Assembly (NCBI RefSeq): GCF_036173125.1
Contig: NZ_CP108054.1
Span: 186,001-250,000 of the forward strand
DNA length: 64,000 bases
Direction: 5' to 3'
From: Streptomyces sp. NBC_00286
GTDB taxonomy: Bacteria > Actinomycetota > Actinomycetes > Streptomycetales > Streptomycetaceae
Shown: in pieces, positions 51,066-60,449 of the stretch
Layout: the number at the start of each line of letters is the position of its first letter
Position numbering within the stretch: position 1 is the first letter of the stretch
Translations under genes and position numbers: made by a program
The notes under the pieces: model-generated
The model's input: only the letters and a program-made list of their open reading frames with translations
The model's database searches: none
Told to the model about the DNA's origin: nothing

Positions 51066-51767
51066 ATGACGCGGAAGAAAGCCCTGGTCGTCAGAGGCGG
51101 ATGGGAGGGGCACCAGCCGGTCAAGGCCACGGAGCTGTTTCTGCCTTTCCTCGAGAGCAATGGATACACCGTCCGGGTCGAGGAGTCGACCGACGTCTAC
51201 GCCGACACCGCCGAGATGGCCGGCACCGACCTCGTCGTGCAGTGCATCACCATGTCGGAGATCGCCCCCGAGCAGCTCGCGGGACTGAGTGCGGCAGTCG
51301 TGGCGGGCACCGGCTTCACCGGCTGGCACGGCGGCATCGCCGACTCCTTCCGCGCCTCCTCCGACTATCTCCACCTGGTGGGAGGCCAGTTCGCCACGCA
51401 TCCGGGCAAGGAACCGTGCGAGCGACGCGGTGACGAGACGGACTACTACCAGCCGCACGCCATCAACATCACCGAGCTGGGCCGCGACCACCACATCACC
51501 GCGGGCATCGAGGACTTCGAGCTGGACACCGAGCAGTACTGGGTGCTCCACGACGACCTCATCGAGGTCCTGGCCACCACCACCCATCCCGCCCAGCCGT
51601 GGCAGCCCTGGCACCGGCCGGTCACCACGCCGGCGATCTGGACCCGCCGTTGGGGCGCCGGACGCGTCGTGGTGACGACACCGGGCCACAGCCTCGACGT
51701 ACTCGAGAACCCCAACGTCCGCACCATCATCGAAAGGGGCATGCTGTGGGCGACGCGCACCGCATAG
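51066..51767 (+). CDS. ThuA domain protein
   Basis: Protein of 233 aa with the glutamine-amidotransferase-like ThuA fold. Motifs include KALVVRGGWEGHQPVKATEL, VVAGTGFTGWHGGIADSFRA, and DDLIEVLATTTHPAQPWQPW. ThuA proteins occur in trehalose and other sugar utilisation clusters; their reaction is still not well established, though 3-keto-sugar handling has been proposed. Here it overlaps by 22 bases a Gfo/Idh/MocA dehydrogenase, a combination fitting oxidised-sugar metabolism. ATG 51066 with GAAGGGA upstream; the 259-bp gap before it holds direct repeats of GTCGGGTTCGGTC and a probable promoter. Confidence 0.88.
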   Translation: MTRKKALVVRGGWEGHQPVKATELFLPFLESNGYTVRVEESTDVYADTAEMAGTDLVVQCITMSEIAPEQLAGLSAAVVAGTGFTGWHGGIADSFRASSDYLHLVGGQFATHPGKEPCERRGDETDYYQPHAINITELGRDHHITAGIEDFELDTEQYWVLHDDLIEVLATTTHPAQPWQPWHRPVTTPAIWTRRWGAGRVVVTTPGHSLDVLENPNVRTIIERGMLWATRTA

Positions 51768-52858
51768 GCGTCGTAGGTCTCGGAGTCATCTCCCGCGCGT
51801 ACCTGGACACGCTCATCGGCCATCCCGCCGTGCAGGTCACCGCGGTCGCCGACCTCGACGCCTCCCGGTCGGCCGCGGTCGCCGCCGAACTGCCCGGCGT
51901 CCAGGCGCTGTCCGTCGAGGAGTTGCTGAGCAGCCCGGACGTGGACACGGTGCTGAACCTCACCGTGCCCGCAGCTCATGCCGAGATCGCCCTCGGTGCG
52001 ATCGGCTACGGCAAGAACGTATACGGAGAGAAGCCGCTGGCCGCGACCCTGCCCGAGGCCCGTGCCGTCATGGAGGCCGCCGCGCGGGCGGGTGTCGGTG
52101 TGGGGTGCGCGCCGGACACCGTCCTGGGCACCGGAATTCAGACGGCGCGGGCGGCGGTGGCAGCGGGGAGCATCGGGCGCCCGTTGTTCGCTTCGGCCGT
52201 CATGGTCACCCCGGGGCACGAACGCTGGCACCCGCACCCCGACTTCTACTACACCGCCGGGGGCGGCCCTCTGCTGGACATGGGTCCGTACTACCTGGCG
52301 TCGCTCGTTCACCTGCTGGGGCCGGTGCGTGCCGTGACCGGGGCGGCCGGGCGGCTGCGCGGCGAGCGCGTCATCGGTTCCGGGCCGCGTGCGGGCGAGC
52401 GGATACCGGTCGAGGTGGACAGTCATGTCTCCGGTGTGCTCGAGCACGTGAGCGGGGTCCTGACGACGATCACGACGAGCTTCGACGGTGTGGCCACCAC
52501 GGCCGCGCCGATCGAGGTCCACGGCGAGACGGGGACCCTCGCGGTTCCGGATCCGAACGGTTTCGACGGCGCGGTGCGGCGCTTCGAACTCGGCGATACG
52601 CAGTGGCGCACGCTTCCGGCGTCGGCGGGGTACGTCGGTGGCGCGCGGGGCGTCGGACTGCTCGACTTCGTCTCCGCCGACGCGCAGCGGGCGCCTCGCG
52701 CGAACGGCGAACTCGCCCTGCATGTACTGGAGACGATGAGTGCCCTTCTCCGCTCGTCGGCCGAGGGGCGGCGGATCGAGCTGACGTCGGCGGCGGAGCC
52801 GCCCGTTCCCGTTCCGCTGACGGCTGCCGAGGAGTGGAGTGGGCTCGCCGCCTGGTGA
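51746..52858 (+). CDS. Gfo/Idh/MocA family oxidoreductase
   Basis: NAD(P)-dependent sugar dehydrogenase-type protein (370 aa). The dinucleotide-binding region begins HRIGVVGLGVISRAYLDTLI; the conserved EKP site is KNVYGEKPLAATLPEAR and the C-terminal alpha/beta domain has GGGPLLDMGPYYLASLVHLL, where the catalytic Lys/His segment lies. The GTG at 51746 lies within the ThuA gene (22-base overlap), so expression is coupled. Together they may oxidise or isomerise a sugar or inositol. The inducer and transporter are not seen next to it. Ends 40 bases before the convergent GCS2 gene. Confidence 0.92.
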   Translation: MGDAHRIGVVGLGVISRAYLDTLIGHPAVQVTAVADLDASRSAAVAAELPGVQALSVEELLSSPDVDTVLNLTVPAAHAEIALGAIGYGKNVYGEKPLAATLPEARAVMEAAARAGVGVGCAPDTVLGTGIQTARAAVAAGSIGRPLFASAVMVTPGHERWHPHPDFYYTAGGGPLLDMGPYYLASLVHLLGPVRAVTGAAGRLRGERVIGSGPRAGERIPVEVDSHVSGVLEHVSGVLTTITTSFDGVATTAAPIEVHGETGTLAVPDPNGFDGAVRRFELGDTQWRTLPASAGYVGGARGVGLLDFVSADAQRAPRANGELALHVLETMSALLRSSAEGRRIELTSAAEPPVPVPLTAAEEWSGLAAW

Positions 52859-52897
52859 AGCCGGGGGCTGAAGGCGACGGGCTGAGGGCGACGGGCG

Positions 52898-54376
52898 TCA
52901 GTCCACGGGCCATGTGTGGGCGGGCGCGTTCATGTGCATGTAGTCGATGTACGTCGTGGTCATCTGCCGCAGCGCCTCCCCCCGGTCGGAGGTGCCGGCC
53001 TTCTCCAGGTGGTGGACCATCTCCGCCTGCCACAAGGCGCCGTTTCGAGCCGTCACGCAGCGCTGCTCGATGATCCCCAGCAGGGGTTCGCGCCACTCCG
53101 CGTCCATGCCGGTCAGCTCGAGGCCGCGGTGGGCCAGGGGTAGCAGGCGCCGCAACACCAGTTCCGTAACGGGCACTTCGCCGACGCCGGGCCAGTAGAG
53201 GCGGGCGTCGATGCCGTCGCGGGCCGCGGTGTGCAGGTTCTCCTCGGCGACCGAGAAGGACATCCGCGTCCACACCGGCCGGTCCTCGTCGACCAGGGCG
53301 CGGGTCAGGCCGTAGTAGAAGGCGCCGTTGGCGATGATGTCGGCCACGGTGGGGCCGGCTGGCAGGACGCGGTTCTCGATGCGCAGATGGGGCCGGCCTT
53401 TGGTGACGGCGTAGACGGGGCGGTTCCAGCGGTAGATGGTGCCGTTGTGCAGCGTCAGTTCGCCCAGTTGCGGGATGCCTCCGCCGTCGAGCGCCTGCTG
53501 TGGGTCCTCGTCGTCGCACAGGGGCAGCAGCGCCGGGTAGTAGCGCACGTTCTCCTCGAAGAGGTCGAAGACGCTGGTGATCCAGCGCTCACCGAACCAC
53601 ACGCGGGGTCGTACCCCCTGGGCCTTGATCTCCTCGGGGCGGGTGTCGGTGGCCTGCTCGAACAGGGGGATACGGGTCTCGCGCCACAGCTCCCTGCCGA
53701 ACAGGAAAGGCGAGTTCGCCGCCAGGGCGATCTGTACGCCAGCGATGGCCTGGGCCGCGTTCCAGTAGTCCGCGAACTGCTTCGGGTCGACCTGCAGGTG
53801 GAACTGGGTGCTGGTGCAGGCCGCCTCGGGGGTGATGGCGTCGGCGTACATCGACAGGCGCTCCACGCCGTCCACTCTGATCCGCAGGTCCTCGCCGCGT
53901 GCCGCGAAGATCTGCTCGTTGAGCAGGCGGTAGCGCGGATCGCCGGACAGGGCGCTCTCGCCGACGTCGCTCTCCCCCAGGGTCGGGAGAATGCCGATCA
54001 TGATCAAGTGCGCGCCCACGGCGGAGGCGCGTTCCTCGGCGTGGTTGAGTGCGTCGCGGATCTCCTGTTCCCAGTCGCCGGGGCCGCCGGCCGTCAGCTG
54101 CCGGGGCGGGATGTTGATCTCCAGGTTGAAGCGGCCCAGTTCGCTCGCCCAGGCGGGGTCGGCGATCGCCTGGAGGACCTCGGTGTTCCGCATCACCGGC
54201 CGACCGTCGGCGTCCACCAGGTTGAGCTCGATCTCCAGCCCGACCTGGGGGCGCTCGCTCTCGAAAGCCGACTCCCGCAACATCTGCGTCAGCACATCGA
54301 GGCAGGTGTGCATCTTCTCCCGGTACCGACGGCGGTCCTCCCGCGTGAACACCAGGGCCGGCACATCACGTCCCAT
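52898..54376 (-). CDS. Glutamate-cysteine ligase family protein (GCS2)
   Basis: Protein of 492 aa with the GCS2 ATP-grasp-like fold: ESERPQVGLEIELNLVDADG and GRFNLEINIPPRQLTAGG at the metal and substrate site, SGDPRYRLLNEQIFAARGED, and ITPEAACTSTQFHLQVDPKQ. The C-terminal part has HLRIENRVLPAGPTVADIIA. The family joins glutamate with an amino compound; EgtA makes gamma-glutamylcysteine for ergothioneine, but this protein is longer than EgtA and the usual egt neighbours are missing, so the actual amine partner is unknown. ATG 54376. A possible stress- or antibiotic-related role is not shown by the context. Confidence 0.85.
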   Translation of the reverse strand: MGRDVPALVFTREDRRRYREKMHTCLDVLTQMLRESAFESERPQVGLEIELNLVDADGRPVMRNTEVLQAIADPAWASELGRFNLEINIPPRQLTAGGPGDWEQEIRDALNHAEERASAVGAHLIMIGILPTLGESDVGESALSGDPRYRLLNEQIFAARGEDLRIRVDGVERLSMYADAITPEAACTSTQFHLQVDPKQFADYWNAAQAIAGVQIALAANSPFLFGRELWRETRIPLFEQATDTRPEEIKAQGVRPRVWFGERWITSVFDLFEENVRYYPALLPLCDDEDPQQALDGGGIPQLGELTLHNGTIYRWNRPVYAVTKGRPHLRIENRVLPAGPTVADIIANGAFYYGLTRALVDEDRPVWTRMSFSVAEENLHTAARDGIDARLYWPGVGEVPVTELVLRRLLPLAHRGLELTGMDAEWREPLLGIIEQRCVTARNGALWQAEMVHHLEKAGTSDRGEALRQMTTTYIDYMHMNAPAHTWPVD

Positions 54377-54509
54377 CGTGGCCCTCCCGAGTTCCCTCGG
54401 CGGATGCCTCTTGTCCCCCTAGGGTCGCACTTCGGGCGGAACTCGGACAGTCAGCGAACGGTGGCGGTTCCGCGGTACCGAGTGAGCAGGCGGTGCCGTG
54501 CCGGGCCGG

Positions 54510-55469
54510 TTACAGGTCGAGTACGAGGCGAGGCCCGCATGAGCGGGAGACGCAGATGAGCATGGTGTCGCCGGTGGCCTGCTCGTCCTCACTGAGCAGG
54601 GAGTCGCGGTGGTCGGGCGTGCCGTCGAGTACGTCGGTCTCGCAGGTGCCGCAGGTGCCTTCGCGGCAGGAGAAGTCCACGTCGACGCCTGCCTCCTCCA
54701 GGGATTCGAGCACCGAGCGGTCGGGCGGCACGGTGAGAGTGAGCCCGGCGCGTGCGAGCACCACCTCGAAGGCCGCGGCGGGGCGGGCATCGGCTGCCTG
54801 CACCGGGGCGAACCGCTCGATGCCCAGCGTGCCGGCCGGCCAGTCGGCGCACTGCTCCTGTGCCGCGCGCAGCAGGGGTTCGGGGCCACAGGCGTGCACC
54901 AGGGTGCTCTCCTCGGGTGAGCCGAGAAAAGCTGCGAGGTCCAGCAGGCCGTACTCGTCCTGTGGGCGGACGAGCACACGGTCCCCGTAGGGCGTGAGTC
55001 GGTCCAGGAACGCCATGGAGGTGCGGGTGCGGCCGCCGTACAGCAGACGCCAGTCGGCCCCGGCAGCCTCGGCGGCCTCGACCATCGGCAGGATCGGTGT
55101 GATGCCGACGCCGCCGGCGATGAACAGATGGCGTGAGGCCGGCCGCAGCGGAAAGTTGTTCCGCGGCCCGCGGACGCGCACGGCGGTGCCTTCCGGCAGG
55201 TGGTCGTGGACGTACGCGGAGCCGCCCCGGCCCTGCGGCTCACGCAGGACGGCGATGCGCCACGCGTCCGGTTCGGCGGGGTCCCCGCACAGCGAGTACT
55301 GGCGGATCAGGCCGCCGTCCAGGAGCAGATCGATGTGCGCTCCCGGCGTCCAGGGCTGGAGCGGCCGGCCGTCGGGGCGGCGCAGCGTGAGGGAGACGAC
55401 GCCGTCGGCGACGTGGGTACGGGTCGCCACGACGAGGGTCTGCTCGTCCAGGGGCAGCTGGTCGGTCAT
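54510..55469 (-). CDS. PDR/VanB-type flavoprotein reductase with C-terminal 2Fe-2S ferredoxin
   Basis: Electron-transfer protein (319 aa) made of FMN/FAD-binding barrel (PGAHIDLLLDGGLIRQYSLC, the R-x-Y-S flavin motif), NAD(P)H domain (HLFIAGGVGITPILPMVEAA, CGPEPLL) and a C-terminal plant-type ferredoxin, DVDFSCREGTCGTCETDVLD, with a further Cys near the end. It passes electrons from NADH to a monooxygenase such as a Rieske or P450 enzyme, which is not in the window. ATG 55469 preferred over TTG 55478. Last gene of the leftward operon, 57 bases after the thiolase. Confidence 0.92.
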   Translation of the reverse strand: MTDQLPLDEQTLVVATRTHVADGVVSLTLRRPDGRPLQPWTPGAHIDLLLDGGLIRQYSLCGDPAEPDAWRIAVLREPQGRGGSAYVHDHLPEGTAVRVRGPRNNFPLRPASRHLFIAGGVGITPILPMVEAAEAAGADWRLLYGGRTRTSMAFLDRLTPYGDRVLVRPQDEYGLLDLAAFLGSPEESTLVHACGPEPLLRAAQEQCADWPAGTLGIERFAPVQAADARPAAAFEVVLARAGLTLTVPPDRSVLESLEEAGVDVDFSCREGTCGTCETDVLDGTPDHRDSLLSEDEQATGDTMLICVSRSCGPRLVLDL

Positions 55470-55526
55470 GTGGGTCAACCTGGTCTAGTACGGATGTGGG
55501 GATGGACGCGGGTGGGAGGTGCGGGG

Positions 55527-56720
55527 TCAGGCTCGCGGTGGTACGTGCAGCAGCAGTGCGTCGCCCTGGCCGCCGCCGCCGCACAGGGCCGCGGCTCCGG
55601 TACCGCCTCCGCGCCGCGCCAGTTCTGTCGCGAGGGTCAGCACCAGCCGGGTGCCGGTCATGCCGACCGGGTGTCCCAGGGCGATCGCGCCGCCGTTGAC
55701 GTTCACCTTCTCCAGGGGGATGTCCAGCTCCCGTACAGAGGCCAGGGCCACACCGGCGAACGCCTCGTTGATCTCGAACAGGTCGAGGTCGGCGGTCTTC
55801 AGCCGGCCGTCCCGGGACAGGGCGTCACGGATCGCGCCGGCCGGCTGGACGAGCAGGGAGGGGTCGGGGCCCGCGACGGTGCCGTAGGCGCCGATCTCCG
55901 CGAGCGGGGTCAGGCCGTCCCGCCGGGCGCGTTCCGCGCTCATGACGATGACGGCCGCTGCGCCGTCGGAGAGCTGTGAGGAGTTGCCCGCGGTGACGGT
56001 GCCCTCGGAGGAGAACGCGGGTTTCAGACGCCCCAGGCTGTCCGCGGTACTTCCCGGCCGTATCCCCTCGTCGGCCGCCACCACCGTCTCCTCGCCCCGG
56101 CGCCCGGCCACCGCGACCGGGGCGATCTCCGCGGCCAGTGCGCCGGACTCCCGGGCGCGCAGGGCGAGTCGGTGCGATCGTGCGCTGTACTCGTCCTGCT
56201 CCTCGCGGGTGAAGCCGAACGGCTGCTGGTACCGCTCGGTGGCCGCGCCCATGGAGACCCCGTCGAAGGCGCAGACGAGGGCATCCCGGTCGAGGGCGTC
56301 CTCGATCGCGGCCGGGCCGTACTTCCAGCCGGTGCGGGCTCCGCGCAGCAGGTGCGGGGCCCCCGACATGGACTCCATCCCGCCCGCGACGACCACCTCG
56401 TGGCGCCCGGAGGCGATCATGAGGTCGGCCAGGGCGATGGCGTGCAGGCCGGACAGGCAGAGCTTGTTGACGGTGCTCGCCGGTACGGCGAACGGAATGC
56501 CGGCGCTGACGGCGGCCTGCCGTGCGGGATTGGGACCGGCTCCGGCCTGGACGACATGGCCCATGACGACGGCTTCCACCGCGGCCGGGTCCAGGTGTAC
56601 GGCGGCCAGGGCGGCGCTGATGGCGTGTGCGCCGAGGTCGGCGGCGGACAGCGGGCTCAGGGCGCCCATCAGTTTGCCGATGGGTGTTCTGGCGCCGGCG
56701 ACGATGACGGATCCGGGCAC
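55527..56720 (-). CDS. Acetyl-CoA C-acetyltransferase (thiolase)
   Basis: Protein of 397 aa in the biosynthetic/degradative thiolase family. Catalytic residues: Cys88 in [20 protein letters not shown], the His in [20 protein letters not shown], and the last Cys in [13 protein letters not shown]. Other landmarks are [20 protein letters not shown] and [20 protein letters not shown]. It removes two carbons as acetyl-CoA or condenses two units. Upstream genes in the same operon encode an acyl-CoA ligase and a phosphatase; the divergent operon has an acyl-CoA dehydrogenase, so a beta-oxidation-like route is likely. ATG 56720. Confidence 0.93.
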   Translation of the reverse strand: MPGSVIVAGARTPIGKLMGALSPLSAADLGAHAISAALAAVHLDPAAVEAVVMGHVVQAGAGPNPARQAAVSAGIPFAVPASTVNKLCLSGLHAIALADLMIASGRHEVVVAGGMESMSGAPHLLRGARTGWKYGPAAIEDALDRDALVCAFDGVSMGAATERYQQPFGFTREEQDEYSARSHRLALRARESGALAAEIAPVAVAGRRGEETVVAADEGIRPGSTADSLGRLKPAFSSEGTVTAGNSSQLSDGAAAVIVMSAERARRDGLTPLAEIGAYGTVAGPDPSLLVQPAGAIRDALSRDGRLKTADLDLFEINEAFAGVALASVRELDIPLEKVNVNGGAIALGHPVGMTGTRLVLTLATELARRGGGTGAAALCGGGGQGDALLLHVPPRA

Positions 56721-56751
56721 GGACGGGACCTCCTGAAGGGGATGGGGCAGG

Positions 56752-57357
56752 TCAGGCGACGGCGTCGACGGCGCGCTCGGCGACCATGTGGGCCGTCTCG
56801 TTCACCGAGTGAAGGACGATGCGTCCGCCCGGCATCCGTCGCACCCGGCTGACCGAGGTGTAGCCGGGGTGGAACCAGAACATGCGGGAGAGGCCGAGCA
56901 CCGTCGCCAGGTAGGTGTTGGTGATGCCGCCGTGGCACACGACCGCGACCCGCCCGCCGGGGTGGGCGTCCAGGATGGTGTCCATGGCCCGCGCCGCCCG
57001 CTCCCGGAAGGCGTCCCAGTCCAGGTCGGGCACGAAGTCCTCGTACCGTCCCTCGGAGAGCGCCACCGAACGGGGGTCGTCGGCGTTGATCTGCTCCGGC
57101 GGCGTGTAGGGGTGCGAGACGTCGGTGTCCCACTCGCGCAGGTCGTCGAGGACGGCGGCGGTCATGCCGGTGAGCCGCTCCAGCGGGGCCACTGTTTCGC
57201 GGGCCCGCTGGAAGGGGCTGGTGTAGAGGGCGTCGACGTTCTCGTGCACGAGCCAGGCCGCGAGACGCTCGGCCTGGGCGGTGCCCTCCGGCGACAGGCC
57301 CGGGTCGTAGACGCCCGCCATGGGGAGGCCGTGCCGGATGAGGAGGAGTTCAGTCAT
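56752..57357 (-). CDS. Histidine phosphatase superfamily protein
   Basis: Protein of 201 aa. The phospho-His motif LLLIRHGLPMAGV is at the start, with DALYTSPFQRARETVAPLER and the second His in VAVVCHGGITNTYLATVLG. The fold is that of cofactor-independent phosphoglycerate mutase/acid phosphatases such as PhoE or CobC. It is cytoplasmic. It sits within the CoA operon between the ligase and the thiolase (48 and 31 bases), so it might remove a phosphate from a pathway intermediate, such as a phosphorylated alcohol; this is inference. ATG start at 57357. Confidence 0.92.
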   Translation of the reverse strand: MTELLLIRHGLPMAGVYDPGLSPEGTAQAERLAAWLVHENVDALYTSPFQRARETVAPLERLTGMTAAVLDDLREWDTDVSHPYTPPEQINADDPRSVALSEGRYEDFVPDLDWDAFRERAARAMDTILDAHPGGRVAVVCHGGITNTYLATVLGLSRMFWFHPGYTSVSRVRRMPGGRIVLHSVNETAHMVAERAVDAVA

Positions 57358-57405
57358 GAGGATCCTTCGTACGTACGTGGGGCGGGCACAGGTGCTTGTC
57401 GCGGC

Positions 57406-58944
57406 TCAGCCGGCGATGGTGCGCTCGGAGCGCCAGTAGGGGCGGCGCATCGCGCGTTTGTCGAGCTTGCCCATCGCGTTGCGCAGGAGGCTCGGGACGA
57501 ACTCGTACGACTTGGGGCACTTGTAGGCGGCCAGCCGGTCGCGGCAGAACCGGTCCAGCTCCTCGGCCGACGACTCGTCCCCGGCGGCCACAACCAGGGC
57601 GCGCAGCGACTCGCCGAAGTCCGGGTGGGGCACACCGATGACCGCGATCTCGGCGACCGCAGGGTGGCGGCGCAGTACCGCCTCGCTCTCGGCCGGGTAC
57701 AGATTGACCCCGCCGGAGACCACGACGTCGGCGGCCCGGTCGGTGATGAAGATGTAGCCGCTCGCGTCGACGTAGCCGATGTCGCCGAGGGTGAAGACGC
57801 CCGGCGCGATATAGGCGGCCTTGGTCTTGTCCGGGTCCGCGTGATAGCGCACTCCGCCGCCCTCGGGTGCCTGGAACGCGAGCAGTCCGAGCTCGCCGGG
57901 CGGCAGCGGACGGCCGTCGTCGTCGGCCACCAGGACCTCGTACGGGGGCTGGACTCGCCCGACCGAACCGGGATGCTCCAGCCACTCGGTGCTGCTGATG
58001 CGTGCCACGGTGCCCGCCTCGCTGGCGCCGTAGGACTCGGTCAGCACCGGGCCGAACCACTCGATCATGGTCCGCTTCACGTCCGGCGGGCAGGCAGATC
58101 CGGTGTGGGAGACCTGGAGGAGGCTGGAGACGTCGTACCGGCTTCGGACCTCTTCCGGTAGGGCGAGCAGGCGTTGGAAGTGGGTGGGCACCATGACCGT
58201 GGAGGTGACCCGCCACTCCTCGACGCGGCGCAGGAAAGCCTCCGCGTCATATCCGCCGAGTACGACCACCTGCTGACCGGCCGCCAAGTGCCGCAGGGAC
58301 GTCAGCGGCGCGTTGTGCTGCAGCGGGCCGCACACGAGGTGCGGTCCCGGCGGGAATCCGGGGCGGGCCGCCATCGCGGCCAGGTACGCGGAGCTGTCGG
58401 CGACCGGGCCGCTCACCCAGCGCACCTCGGTGCCGCGTGCCCTGCCGGTGGTTCCGGAGGTGTAGACGAGGGGCGGCCGGGCGGCACGGCCCGTGGGCAA
58501 GGTCTGCCCGGTGGGCGTCGCCGCCAGCCACAGGTCCCACTCGAAGGCGTGCCCGATGGCTGGGGTTCCGTGCGTCACGAGCGGCAGGCCCAGTTCGCGG
58601 GCCGCCTCCAGGGCGGCGACCGCGCCGACGGGTCCGGTGATGATCCCGGTCGCGCCCGCGTCGGTGATCTGGTCGACGAGTTCGCCCACCATCAGGTGCC
58701 GGGACGTGGCGACGGTTCCCACTCCGGCGCGCAGGCCGGCCAGATGGGCCACCAGGGTGGGGATCGCGTTGTCGCCGAGGACGGCGACCCGGTCGTCGGG
58801 GCCGGGCGCGATCTCCAGCAGCCGTGCCGCCACCCGCGCGACCTGGTCGGCGAGCTCCGACCAGGTCAGCACGTCCTGGTCGTCGACGAGAGCGGGCTCG
58901 TGGGGTGTCTCTTGGGCACGACGGTCGAGTGGTAGCAGAGACAT
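57406..58944 (-). CDS. AMP-binding acyl-CoA synthetase
   Basis: ANL-superfamily ligase (512 aa) activating a carboxylic acid with ATP and CoA. P-loop: PLVYTSGTTGRARGTEVRWV; A5 motif region VLTESYGASEAGTVARISS; A7/A8 DIGYVDASGYIFITDRAADV then VVSGGVNLYPAESEAVL; and the C-terminal catalytic Lys in RNAMGKLDKRAM. The length is typical of medium-chain and aromatic acid-type ligases. It is the first gene of the leftward operon and probably commits the substrate to the pathway. ATG 58944 follows GGAGGAGAC. The substrate is unknown. Confidence 0.93.
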   Translation of the reverse strand: MSLLPLDRRAQETPHEPALVDDQDVLTWSELADQVARVAARLLEIAPGPDDRVAVLGDNAIPTLVAHLAGLRAGVGTVATSRHLMVGELVDQITDAGATGIITGPVGAVAALEAARELGLPLVTHGTPAIGHAFEWDLWLAATPTGQTLPTGRAARPPLVYTSGTTGRARGTEVRWVSGPVADSSAYLAAMAARPGFPPGPHLVCGPLQHNAPLTSLRHLAAGQQVVVLGGYDAEAFLRRVEEWRVTSTVMVPTHFQRLLALPEEVRSRYDVSSLLQVSHTGSACPPDVKRTMIEWFGPVLTESYGASEAGTVARISSTEWLEHPGSVGRVQPPYEVLVADDDGRPLPPGELGLLAFQAPEGGGVRYHADPDKTKAAYIAPGVFTLGDIGYVDASGYIFITDRAADVVVSGGVNLYPAESEAVLRRHPAVAEIAVIGVPHPDFGESLRALVVAAGDESSAEELDRFCRDRLAAYKCPKSYEFVPSLLRNAMGKLDKRAMRRPYWRSERTIAG

Positions 58945-59140
58945 GTCTCCTCCGGCGGCTCCTCGGGCCCCTCCCGGTGCGTGGGAGAGCGAATGCCGAG
59001 ACTGTAGCGTTTATCAAGAAAGTACGGAACACTCTGACCCGAGCCGGAAGCATCCGCCCATGGCTCCGGCGGGCACGGGGCCGCACACGCCCTCTCCGTT
59101 ACTGAACCCGCCATCTGGTAACTGCACTTGAGGAGGAGCC

Positions 59141-60370
59141 ATGTCCCAGCCTGATCTGGACGCATGGCGCACACAGGTCCGGCAGTGGCTGGCCACCGTG
59201 CTCGAACCGGCCCGGGAAACCGAGGCCACCGGTGACCTCGCCGTCTTCCACAACCTCCCCGAGGACGAGGAACGCCTGCTGCTGGAACGCTGCCGCGTCT
59301 ACCAGCGCGCCCGCTTCGACGCCGGGTACCAGGCCCTGACACTCCCCGGGGACAAGGGCGGAGCGGGCCTGACCGCCGCCCACGTGGCGGCCTTCGCCCA
59401 GGAGGAGTCGGCCTTCGAGGTGCCGACCTCCACCGAGCTGATCAGCGTCACCGTGCGCCTGGTCGGGATGTCGGTCTCCCTGTTCGGGACGGCCGAGCAA
59501 CGCGACGAGTACGCACGGGCGTTTCTTCGTACGGACCTGCTGGCCTGCCAGCTCTTCAGCGAGCCCGGCGCCGGTTCCGACCTCGCCGCGGTGCGTACGC
59601 GCGCCCGGCGGGAGGGCGAGGACTGGGTGATCGACGGTCAGAAGGTGTGGACCTCGGGAGCCCAGTTCGCCGACTACGGGCTGCTGCTCGCCCGCACCGA
59701 TCCGGACGTCGTGAAGCAGGCGGGCATCACCGCGTTCCTGGTCCCGATGGACGCGCCCGGCGTGGAGGTGCGTCCCATCCGCCAGATGAGCGGCGGGGCC
59801 TCGTTCAACGAGGTCTTCCTCAGCGGCGTACGCGTTCCGGACCGGCTGCGGATCGGGCGTCCGGGGCAGGGCTGGGAGGTCGCCAGTACCACCCTCGCCT
59901 TCGAGCGGACCGCCTCCGGCAGCGGCAACCGGCGCAAGGGCGGCACTTTCCCGGACGTACTCGCCCTCGCGCGCTCGCTCGAGCGCACGGGAGATCCGCT
60001 GGTTCGCCAGCAGCTCGCCGACCTGTACGTGCGTACCGCACTCCGTGCCGCCACGGTGGACCGCGTCGCCAGGGCGAGTGCCGCCGGTGACAAGCCGGGC
60101 CCGGAGGCGTCCCTGACCAAACTCATGGCATCCGACCTGCTGAGCCGCACCGGGCAGGTCGCCGCCGAACTGATGGGCGCCCGGATCAGCGCCGACACCG
60201 GGGAACAGGGCACGTTCGCCTGGACCCAGCACCTGCTCGGCGCCCCTGGGTACCGGCTGGCCGGTGGCACCGACCAGATCCAGCGCAACCTCATCGGCGA
60301 GCGCGTACTGAAACTGCCGCCGGAACCGCGGGTGGACCGGGTGCCGTTCTCACAGCTTCCCGGCAACTGA
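59141..60370 (+). CDS. Acyl-CoA dehydrogenase
   Basis: FAD enzyme of 409 aa. The N-terminal helical domain is slightly long; FAD and substrate motifs are LLACQLFSEPGAGSDLAAVR, DWVIDGQKVWTSGAQFADYG and FNEVFLSGVRVPDRLRIG. The C-terminal part has GAPGYRLAGGTDQIQRNLIG then ERVLKLP, the standard close. It should introduce a double bond in the CoA-thioester made by the ligase of the divergent operon. ATG 59141 with GAGGAGGAG upstream (strong). First gene of the rightward operon; the 196-bp divergent region between the ligase and this gene likely holds both promoters. Confidence 0.93.
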   Translation: MSQPDLDAWRTQVRQWLATVLEPARETEATGDLAVFHNLPEDEERLLLERCRVYQRARFDAGYQALTLPGDKGGAGLTAAHVAAFAQEESAFEVPTSTELISVTVRLVGMSVSLFGTAEQRDEYARAFLRTDLLACQLFSEPGAGSDLAAVRTRARREGEDWVIDGQKVWTSGAQFADYGLLLARTDPDVVKQAGITAFLVPMDAPGVEVRPIRQMSGGASFNEVFLSGVRVPDRLRIGRPGQGWEVASTTLAFERTASGSGNRRKGGTFPDVLALARSLERTGDPLVRQQLADLYVRTALRAATVDRVARASAAGDKPGPEASLTKLMASDLLSRTGQVAAELMGARISADTGEQGTFAWTQHLLGAPGYRLAGGTDQIQRNLIGERVLKLPPEPRVDRVPFSQLPGN

Positions 60371-60449
60371 CACACCGGCCGCTACGGCCTTCACCGCATC
60401 ACGGCATAGCCGCATCACGGCATCACGGCATCACAAAGGAGTGGCATCG

